Shown one piece after another: positions 26,376-33,544 of a stretch of DNA of 64,000 nt. The DNA is taken from positions 6,336,646 through 6,400,645 of the forward strand of contig NZ_AP018207.1 of NCBI RefSeq assembly GCF_002367995.1, in the 5' to 3' direction. Each line of letters opens with the position of its first letter. Positions within the stretch are counted from its first letter, which is position 1. The position numbers and the translations under genes are program-made. Under the pieces are notes generated by a model. That model was not told the DNA's origin. It searched no databases and saw nothing but the letters and a program-made list of their open reading frames with translations. The DNA comes from Calothrix brevissima NIES-22 (GTDB taxonomy: Bacteria > Cyanobacteriota > Cyanobacteriia > Cyanobacteriales > Nostocaceae).

Positions 26376-27965
26376 ATGACAGAATCTTACATAATCAGCA
26401 CATACAGGGTACCAGAGAGTGTAAAAGTCTATGTATTAGACAATCTACTGCACTCCTATAATCAAGACACCAAAGAATTATTTGCACATATTCTATTTGG
26501 AACTAGCTACTACATTGGAAGAGATAGACACAGTCTTGAAGTAGATGAAGAAATAGGTTGGGTTCCAGTTAGCTATAACTTAATGAAGAAAAAATGGAAG
26601 AAGCCTGAAGAACTACAATGGGGTTTATTACTTGAAGATGGGTTGCTAGAGCTTAAAGTTATTCATGAAACTGAAGATGGGAAGAAGATAACTTATAGTA
26701 GAGATTATGGTAAAAGTAGAGAGTTTAGAGTACCGCTAGATGTAGTAGATCAGATATTAGATAAGTATCCCAAAGAGACATCAGAGTTTGTTGATTGCCA
26801 GTACTATAACTTGGTGGATGGTAAGAAAAAGAACCAGTTCACTAGACACAAGCTTAGTAATAAAACTGGTCATCCTATTCCAGAACTAATTCAGAGCAGT
26901 ATTAAAGCTATTAAAAGATGTGTGGTTAATGATAAAGCAGTTATGGCATATTTAAAAGATAAAGAATTTGAAGCAGAATTTAGTGGTAAAGATATAGAAA
27001 GAAGAAGATATATTAATGATAAAAACTGCTATGACTCAATTAGAGGGACAGGTATAAAGTTGTTAGAAGGTGGATTAATAGAGTATTACCCTTCCTATGA
27101 TGTTCAAGATTCTGGTAGACTAAATGAGCAACGTGGTGGCTTTCAATCCTGCTCAAGACAAATGAAACAGGTCGCTTTTAGTGATATTCCTAATCTCAAG
27201 AATTATGACCTTAAATCTAGTCAAGTCTGGGGACTTATTCAATGGTTTGAGGCAGCTAATCTTGATACTAGTTGGCTCAGATTCTACTTATCTAGAGATA
27301 AGCAAGAATATGCTAATGCTGTAGGTATATCTAAGGATAGATGGAAGCAGTGCTTTATGGCCCTAATTATGGGTGGACACTTGCCAAAGAAAGTTACTAA
27401 CAAGACTTTTGAAGATTCTACCCTAGCAATAATTAATTACCTGAATGAGGAAGCTGATGGTGATACCTCTAAAGCTCTTGAGTTATATGAAAAGTTTGTT
27501 AAACTAGTTGCCCCATTAAAAGCTGTTATTGATCAATGGCAGGATTGGTTAATTAATACCTATGTTCCACTAAGCTCTACTTATCCCAAAGGTAAGCAGT
27601 ATGTATCTAATAAGACAGGGATGACATTCTGTATATCTGACTATAGAACTAAAGATGGTAATTGGAAGGATATTAATCAACTGAAGAGAAGACTCTCAGC
27701 TTTCTACCTACAAGGTAATGAGGCAGCATTTATCCATCACCTAACTTGGGTATCTGAGCAGTATGGTTATGAGGTCATGAATAACCAGCATGATGGAATG
27801 GTTGTAATAGGTGAGATTCCTGAGGCAGCAGTTGAATATGCTAGACAGCAGAGTGGATTAAAGTATGCTGAACTTGAAGAGAAACCTTTCCTAGAAAAAA
27901 AAGAAGAAAAAGAACCAACATATAAATTTCTTTCCTTAGGAGAACTTCTTAATCTAATGAGATAG
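26376..27965 (+). CDS. family-A polymerase-like replicase
   Basis: 529 residues. The C-terminal half carries the family-A palm/fingers pattern in order. Motif A is NYDLKSSQ (Asp278). Motif B is KQCFMALIMGG, with Lys324 and the expected K-x7-(Y)-G spacing, Met332 replacing Tyr. A Q-helix AFYLQGNEAAF has Gln446 where Pol I has Gln849. Motif C is NNQHDGMVV (His472-Asp473), with Gly where Pol I has Glu. There is no 3'-5' exonuclease domain. The N-terminal 250 residues are unrecognised and may bind origin DNA. It could be a plasmid-type replication protein, a primase-polymerase or a T7-like RNA polymerase relative. It lies between inverted repeats A and B. Confidence 0.6.
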   Translation: MTESYIISTYRVPESVKVYVLDNLLHSYNQDTKELFAHILFGTSYYIGRDRHSLEVDEEIGWVPVSYNLMKKKWKKPEELQWGLLLEDGLLELKVIHETEDGKKITYSRDYGKSREFRVPLDVVDQILDKYPKETSEFVDCQYYNLVDGKKKNQFTRHKLSNKTGHPIPELIQSSIKAIKRCVVNDKAVMAYLKDKEFEAEFSGKDIERRRYINDKNCYDSIRGTGIKLLEGGLIEYYPSYDVQDSGRLNEQRGGFQSCSRQMKQVAFSDIPNLKNYDLKSSQVWGLIQWFEAANLDTSWLRFYLSRDKQEYANAVGISKDRWKQCFMALIMGGHLPKKVTNKTFEDSTLAIINYLNEEADGDTSKALELYEKFVKLVAPLKAVIDQWQDWLINTYVPLSSTYPKGKQYVSNKTGMTFCISDYRTKDGNWKDINQLKRRLSAFYLQGNEAAFIHHLTWVSEQYGYEVMNNQHDGMVVIGEIPEAAVEYARQQSGLKYAELEEKPFLEKKEEKEPTYKFLSLGELLNLMR

Positions 27966-28008
27966 AAAACCTTTCTATAAATCAAATAAATAATCTCAAA
28001 AGGAGAAT

Positions 28009-28040
28009 AAGGGAATCTATTCAGGTTCCCTTTATTTTTT
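28009..28040 (+). terminator. terminator of the replicase gene
   Basis: AAGGGAA...TTCCCTT stem with a 10-base loop followed by TTATTTTTT, 45 bases after the replicase stop codon: a clear intrinsic terminator. Confidence 0.75.
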
Positions 28041-28278
28041 ACCCTTAGTTAAATATATTAGTTAACTCTCCAAAGAAAGGAAGGAAGGAAAGGGAAAGAG
28101 AGAACAGGAGGAAGAGGAGGAAGAAGAGAAGGAACACAGATAGCATAGTACTACTATAGTAACCTCTACAACCTATATATAGTAATACTTTCAGGTATTT
28201 TACTCGTTCTCCTTGCTCCCTTTTATTGAGAATATTTAACGTAATAATAAGCCTTTCAAAAAGCTTATTGAGAATACT
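28041..28278 (+). repeat. ~240-bp element repeat, copy B
   Basis: Block order: CCCTTAGTTAAATATATTAG, a 70-base purine tract (GGAAGGAAGG..., AGGAGGAAGAGG), AGATAGCATAGTACTACTA (28138-28156), CGTTCTCCTTGCT (28205-28217), TTATTGAGAATATTTAACG, and a second TTATTGAGAATA near 28266. Copy A is its inverted counterpart and copy C a direct one. It precedes the tail gene cluster, so it may be a promoter/leader unit. Confidence 0.8.
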
Positions 28279-28455
28279 AATCCACTAATTAAATTAAATA
28301 TATATGAGGGATTGGACATTAGTAATTATTAGACCTCTAATTCATGCTTAGCACCAATCTACTAAATCCCTACCTACTAAGGGGGGATTACACATCACTA
28401 AATAATGTAGACCATTAATTTATCCCTTCATTTCCATGATAAGAATCTCCTCAAC

Positions 28456-28707
28456 TTATAGCCCAGGCAAAGGTGACCTTGGCTTTAGCGATGGGGGCTT
28501 TTCATAGCCCGACTCTTTAGTTACCTTCCATCCCTTATAATGACTTCTTTGATTAGTGACTACCTTACTCATACCTTTTTTATTTAAATTATGTATTCTA
28601 CAGAATTCTGCAAGATTATATACTATAAATTCTTCCCCTTGTGGAGAGTAAACCTTCCAATTACAGGCTTTAGTCACTTTACCTTTTAAAGCTTCACTTA
28701 TACTCAA
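28456..28707 (-). CDS. stand-alone NUMOD/homing-endonuclease DNA-binding domain
   Basis: 83 residues from a TTG start; no ATG or GTG lies in frame upstream. The YSPQGEEFIVYNLAEFCRIH and following HYKGWKV segments match the DNA-binding repeat commonly found at the N-terminus of phage HNH homing endonucleases, but no HNH or GIY-YIG catalytic part follows. It is opposite to, and only 15 bases from, the first tail gene, so it may be a domesticated regulator or an endonuclease remnant. Confidence 0.55.
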   Translation of the reverse strand: MSISEALKGKVTKACNWKVYSPQGEEFIVYNLAEFCRIHNLNKKGMSKVVTNQRSHYKGWKVTKESGYEKPPSLKPRSPLPGL

Positions 28708-28722
28708 ATAGAAAAGATAGAG

Positions 28723-29031
28723 ATGGTGCTGGGATATAACAGTCCCATCTCTTCAGTTGTCCATAGTCAGTTATCTACCAATTTCACTCAAGTAGTTTAT
28801 GACAGAGCAGTAGCAATACTAACTGATTTAGATGATATTAATGCCAAGTTAAAAGAGGCAACTGATACCAGCTATGTCACTGAATCTAGGGGTTCTAAGT
28901 TATCTTACTCTCAACATGTAAGGCACCTTAAATCTGAAGCTACAAGGTTACTGAAGGAGTTAGCCCATATTCTATCTGTAGATGTAGCTTTTAATATTTA
29001 CTTCTCTAATACCCCTAAGGCTTACTGGTAA
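28723..29031 (+). CDS. hypothetical protein at the head of the tail operon
   Basis: 102 residues, mostly helical, no family recognised. It is the first gene of the rightward tail cluster and lies 4 bases before the tail-completion gene, so a small neck or connector protein is plausible from position only. Confidence 0.45.
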   Translation: MVLGYNSPISSVVHSQLSTNFTQVVYDRAVAILTDLDDINAKLKEATDTSYVTESRGSKLSYSQHVRHLKSEATRLLKELAHILSVDVAFNIYFSNTPKAYW

Positions 29032-29035
29032 TTAA

Positions 29036-29353
29036 ATGATTTCATATAATATCAAAGCAAAAGGTTCTCTATTTTCTAATAAGAACCTATTTAAAGAAAT
29101 TTTGAGAGAATCATTAAATGAGACAGCAGACTGGGCAAAGAGCAGAGTTAAGAGTAGGACTCCTGTTATAACTGGAAGGTTAAAAGCTGGGTGGAATACT
29201 ACAACGAATCAACAGTCCTTTAACTTAAATAACCCTGTATATTATGCCCCTTATGTAGAGAGAAGAAGGGGCATGTTATATAAAACTGTTCCTGAAGCAG
29301 AAAGCAAGCTGATAAGTAACACTGAGAGATTAATTAAGGATAAAACTCAATGA
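29036..29353 (+). CDS. HK97 gp10-like tail-completion protein
   Basis: 105 residues with the pattern of the HK97-gp10/minor tail family: an N-terminal helix ending in ADWAKSRVKSRTPVITGRLKAGW, then NPVYYAPYVERRRGML and a C-terminal helix. These proteins sit at the tail top and join it to the neck. Its stop overlaps the ATG of the sheath gene (ATGA), so the two are coupled. Confidence 0.65.
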   Translation: MISYNIKAKGSLFSNKNLFKEILRESLNETADWAKSRVKSRTPVITGRLKAGWNTTTNQQSFNLNNPVYYAPYVERRRGMLYKTVPEAESKLISNTERLIKDKTQ

Positions 29354-30489
29354 CTTTATATCAGAAGCTAGCTGAAGTAGAAGATAAGATAAGTTCTATA
29401 GAAGTTAAGTTAGGGCTTCCTCAACGTAAACATCTGTTAGTAAGACATCAGACTCTAAATCAGAATAATGTTCGTCTTATAACAGATACTTTAATATTAC
29501 CTAAACCTTATATTACTAACATATCACCTCGCTTTGCTAATTTACAGGTAGCCTTTGAAGGGGTAGATGGCTTAGGGATGAGAGTAATTAACTCTCTATT
29601 AGATACACCTAACTCAGCTAGCTTTGTATATGCTATTGAGAACTCTTTTGACTACCAAGATGAGTTACCTCAAGGGTTTCTGATCTGTCCTCAGGCATTT
29701 ACCTCTTACACTCAAAATGACAGAATAGCTGTCGGGCTAGCAATGGAAGCTCATTGCTCAGACGATCAATTTGATTGGGTAGCTTTAATTGATGCAGGCC
29801 CAGAGATGAGTCTAACAGCAGCTCAATCAGAAGGACTCCTATATAACTCACCACAAGGTCACTCTAGTTTCTATTATCCCCATCTAATTGATTTAGAAGG
29901 TAATATTGTACCTCCTTCGGCAGCAGTAGCGGGGATGGCTACACGCAGATATCAAACAGAAGGTTTTGAGCAACCACCTGCTGGTGCTAAATTTCCTTTG
30001 TTAGGTGTTACTGATGTGTTTACTAAAATCAGCACTCAACAACAAGAGACAGTTAACCCATTAGGTATAAATCTTATCCGCAACCTTAGAAATAAAGGTG
30101 TAGTTGTATGGGCAATGAGAACTCGCTCTAGTAATGAGTTCTACACCTTCCTCAACACTCGTGTTATTATGAACGTGCTAAATGGCACTCTACGTAGAGG
30201 ATTTGATAATGAATTATTCTCTGCTATAGATGGTCAAGGTATGCTGTTACGCTCTATTTATGAGGCTGCTTATACTGTATGTGCTCGTCTATGGAGAGGT
30301 AAGGCTTTATTTGGTGCTACTGAGAAAGAAGCATTTGAAATTAAGTGTGACTTTGATAATAACTCTAGAGAAGAACTAGAGAGAGGAAATGTTCTCTTAG
30401 AAGTATATGTAGTTCCCGCTCCTTCTATGGAGAAATTATTAATTAATACTATTAGAGTATCTATTGGAACACTGCCTTTGCTGGACTAG
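29350..30489 (+). CDS. contractile tail sheath protein, probably truncated and fused
   Basis: From about residue 88 on, the protein is a tail sheath: AIENSFDYQDELPQGFLICPQAF, FYYPHLIDLEGNIVPPSAAV, VNPLGINLIRNLRNKGVVVW, a TRVIMNVLNGTLRRG-type segment and LEVYVVPAPSMEKLLI. Residues 1-80 (LGLPQRKHLLVRHQTL...LPKPYITNISP) do not look like a sheath start but resemble another cyanophage neck protein. At 379 residues it is shorter than usual sheaths. A deletion fusing a neck gene to the sheath's C-terminal part would explain this. The expected tube gene does not follow. Confidence 0.75.
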   Translation: MTLYQKLAEVEDKISSIEVKLGLPQRKHLLVRHQTLNQNNVRLITDTLILPKPYITNISPRFANLQVAFEGVDGLGMRVINSLLDTPNSASFVYAIENSFDYQDELPQGFLICPQAFTSYTQNDRIAVGLAMEAHCSDDQFDWVALIDAGPEMSLTAAQSEGLLYNSPQGHSSFYYPHLIDLEGNIVPPSAAVAGMATRRYQTEGFEQPPAGAKFPLLGVTDVFTKISTQQQETVNPLGINLIRNLRNKGVVVWAMRTRSSNEFYTFLNTRVIMNVLNGTLRRGFDNELFSAIDGQGMLLRSIYEAAYTVCARLWRGKALFGATEKEAFEIKCDFDNNSREELERGNVLLEVYVVPAPSMEKLLINTIRVSIGTLPLLD

Positions 30490-32159
30490 ATGGTAAATTA
30501 GATGCAATTGAAAGAAAGGCAGCTTTAAGTAGCCTAAAGGAATTAGCCACATGGGGAACTTTAGCTGGTAAAATAGCAAACTCTACTCCTCAAAACACTG
30601 CTAAGGATCTATCTAACTTTATTTCTAAGTCAGCAGGGTTAGGAGAGCTATTCAATAATAACTTATTTCAGAATAATCCTACAGTTAGGAAGAGTATTAT
30701 AAAGCAGCTTACTGGGAGTGAGGATACACCTTTAAGAGATGCTACAGAAATTTATAAAACTAAGACAAGTAGTGAATTAAGAGATATATTACTTAATGCT
30801 TTAAAACAAGATAAAGAGGTTATAGATTCTCTAACTGATTCTATAGATGGTGTATTTGGACTTATTAGTGATAGTCTATTTGGATTATATACAGGAACCT
30901 TTGGTTTATTAAGAGACTTAGACAGTAAGGCAGAAGGTAATCAGTCAGCTTTAAAGTCAATCAATAAAACTCTACTTGAAATATTTGGAGCAGATGGTCT
31001 ATTTGTCACATTATCTAGAAGTCTAGATAAAGCGGGAATTCATTTTATAGATCCAATGCGATCATTAAGTACAGTAGCAGAATCTTTCTCTTCTTGGGTA
31101 AAACATCTTAAAGATAGTTTGAATAACTTTATTAAAACAGGAGACTTAAGCCAAATTGCAAGCTTATTTAGCTTTAAAGGATTAGGTGAAAGGTTAGCAG
31201 CAGTAGTTAATAATATATTTAAGTTTTTAAATAGAGTTAATTGGAATGAAGTTTTTGGTTTTATAGGTACTAAATTAGCCGAGCTTATTAATGAGGCATT
31301 AGATTTTCTCTTTAAGTTAGACTATACTCAGATAATAAATACCTTCTCCAAGATTACAGTTGGATTATTCAATGGTATATTTCAATTTTTAATTAAGCTC
31401 GATTGGTTGAAACCTATTGCAGTGATAGTGAAAATTATTAGCTCTGCTTTAATTTCTATAGTCAAATCTATATTCGATGCTGTAATAAATATAGTTAAAG
31501 AGGCTATCTCATTAATAACTTCACCAATACAATTTGTTTTAAATTTATTAGGTAGATTTATAGCAGATACTTTTGAAACTATATTTAATATATGGGATTT
31601 TATTAGCAGAGCAATTTTCAGCTCTTTAGATACCTTAAAAGATACCTTATTAAACTTTTTTAGGGAATTTACTGTTGCCATACCATCAGTAAAAGACACC
31701 ATTAATAAAGATATAAATGTTAATGGTGCAGTTACTAATAGTAGTGTTACAAGCAGTGATAGTAATACCAACAAGAAAACTATTGAAACTCATAATGATG
31801 ATCCGTTGGGAAGATTAAGTCCTTTCAGTTTTATATATTCTATCTTTAGTAAGGTAGGTGGATTATTTCAAGGTAATAAAGCCGATGGACAAAATGTATC
31901 TACTCTATTATCAGCTATAAGCAATGAGAGAGATAAAGCCCCCTCAGGCTCGGATTTAGTAGTAGCTAATACTTCAGAGGTAATACTTAATAGGCAGCAG
32001 CAGTCTGCCTTATTGGGTGGCTTATCAGGTAGAGGTAATGTAAGTATAGGTAATATAAATATATACACTCAAGCTAAAGACCCAGAGGAAATAGGTAGGA
32101 TTGCAGTTAAGTATATTGAAAGACAATTACAAAATAATCTAGCCTACGCAGTTAGTTAA
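30490..32159 (+). CDS. tape measure protein with broken start
   Basis: Phase 3 is open from 30456 to the stop at 32159 with no ATG, GTG or TTG until an ATG at 31056. An ATG at 30490 overlaps the sheath stop but runs into TAG after three codons (ATGGTAAATTAG); adding one G (ATGGGTAAA) would join it to the long frame and give ~556 residues. The coded protein has long amphipathic and hydrophobic helices (LKPIAVIVKIISSALISIVK) and the typical C-terminus SGSDLVVANTSEVILN...NINIYTQAKDPEEI of tape measure proteins, which set tail length and may insert in the membrane. If the deletion is real, only the 367-residue part from 31056 would be made. Confidence 0.7.
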
Positions 32160-32162
32160 TTA

Positions 32163-32197
32163 GAGCCTTAACCTAGAGTTAAGGCTTATTTTTTTTA
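32163..32197 (+). terminator. hairpin after the tape measure gene
   Basis: AGCCTTAAC...GTTAAGGCT stem followed by a run of T residues, immediately after the tape-measure stop: an intrinsic terminator or attenuator within the tail operon. Confidence 0.75.
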
Positions 32198-32207
32198 TCT
32201 ATTTATT

Positions 32208-32990
32208 ATGAATACTCAATTAATAAATGAATTAAGTCCTGTAGATAAGGTTATAGGCATCTATGCAACTCTCGTAGATGAATTAAATAAAACAGTCTAC
32301 TCCTTTTTATTCAACCCTGAAGAGAAAACTTTCTCTAGAAGTGCATTTTATAGTGAAGGAGTAACTGCATTAACGTCCTTACCTTCCCAACAATATAAAT
32401 ATACAACTGGGCTTACTTTAACCCTGGATAATTTGCTTTTAGAATCCTATAGTCGAGGAAGAAGCTGTAAGAGTATAATGCAGGACTTACAGAAGTTAAT
32501 GGTAGCCAACCCTGCTGCCCTTAAGTATGCCCCTACTCCAGTTTATTTTAAATGGGGTAAGGATGAATTTGGCCCTGCTGTAATTACAGACTTAAAATGG
32601 AAAGAGACTCAATGGTTGAACGGTGAGGTAGCAACGGCTAGAGTGAGCTTCACTTTATTAGAAATACCAGAGAGTCAACTACCTAGAAAAGCTAAAGAAG
32701 AGACCTCTCAGAATAAGCTTAAAGCTGCCTTAAAGTCATCGAATAAGCTAACAGATAGACAGAAGGAAGAAGCTATCTCTAAAGCTAAAGGCTGGTTAAA
32801 ACAGAATATAAATAAATTCTCTGATAATATATCTTCTTTAATTAGAATAAACAAATATAAACTTTCTGTATCTGATAATGGCACTGTTAGCTTATTTAAT
32901 CAAAAGAATGTTCTATTAGGGACTGTAGGTACTTATAAAGACGGCAAACTCAATACCTCAAATAATAATTTGTCTAGAGTAAATATTTAA
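32208..32990 (+). CDS. Afp7/gp53-like baseplate protein
   Basis: The first ~160 residues match the contractile-injection-system 'tube initiator/LysM' family (Afp7-like): YSFLFNPEEKTFSRSAFYSE, LTLTLDNLLLESYSRGRSCK, YFKWGKDEFGPAVITDLKWK and ARVSFTLLEIPESQLP. The C-terminal ~90 residues are Lys-rich and helical. Such proteins link the tube end to the hub. The LysM domain itself is on the next gene. Confidence 0.65.
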   Translation: MNTQLINELSPVDKVIGIYATLVDELNKTVYSFLFNPEEKTFSRSAFYSEGVTALTSLPSQQYKYTTGLTLTLDNLLLESYSRGRSCKSIMQDLQKLMVANPAALKYAPTPVYFKWGKDEFGPAVITDLKWKETQWLNGEVATARVSFTLLEIPESQLPRKAKEETSQNKLKAALKSSNKLTDRQKEEAISKAKGWLKQNINKFSDNISSLIRINKYKLSVSDNGTVSLFNQKNVLLGTVGTYKDGKLNTSNNNLSRVNI

Positions 32991-33007
32991 ATTAACAGGA
33001 ATAATCA

Positions 33008-33484
33008 ATGAGCACATTACCTTTATCTGAATCCTTAGCTAAGGTTATCAGAATAAGCGCAGGAGATTCTCTATCTAATATTGCAAGCCAAGTATTAGGA
33101 GATTATTCCTCTTGGAGAGAGATAGCAACTATCAATGATATAGATATCTTCAAGGCAATAGAGATAGGGCAAACCTTAACAATACCTACTAAAGAAGAAG
33201 CAGAGAGGAGATTTAAAGACCAAGCTGCTATTGAGATTAATGGTATTAACAAGGAAGTTCAATCTAGGGTTAAAGAGATATTAAACTCTAGAGAAGTTAA
33301 AACTATTACTAAGCTATTAGGAATTAATGTAGACCAGGATAAGATACTCAAGGATTTAGATTTATCTTCCATATCTAAGAGTTTGGCTGCTCCTACTAAA
33401 GCAGAGAGAATTAGGAAGGCACTTAAAACTAGTAGTTATGAACCTGAAGTACCTGTATGGAGGTTAATAGATTGGGTGCTCTAG
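33008..33484 (+). CDS. LysM-domain tail protein (P2 gpX-like)
   Basis: The N-terminal segment IRISAGDSLSNIASQVLGDY...WREIATINDI...IEIGQTLTIP is a LysM domain; the remaining ~90 residues are helical and charged. Small LysM proteins (P2 gpX, T4 gp53 domain) glue hub and tube in contractile tails. It lies 17 bases after the Afp7-like gene. Confidence 0.75.
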   Translation: MSTLPLSESLAKVIRISAGDSLSNIASQVLGDYSSWREIATINDIDIFKAIEIGQTLTIPTKEEAERRFKDQAAIEINGINKEVQSRVKEILNSREVKTITKLLGINVDQDKILKDLDLSSISKSLAAPTKAERIRKALKTSSYEPEVPVWRLIDWVL

Positions 33485-33544
33485 ACTCTAGCTATAAACA
33501 TAACATTCTTTCTACATTTATTTTAATAATATATAAATCTAATT

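Noticed and set aside
30453-30492. Programmed -1 frameshift fusing sheath to tape measure
   Set aside because: No good slippery heptamer in the 34-base overlap, and such a fusion is unknown; a lost base after the ATG is simpler.
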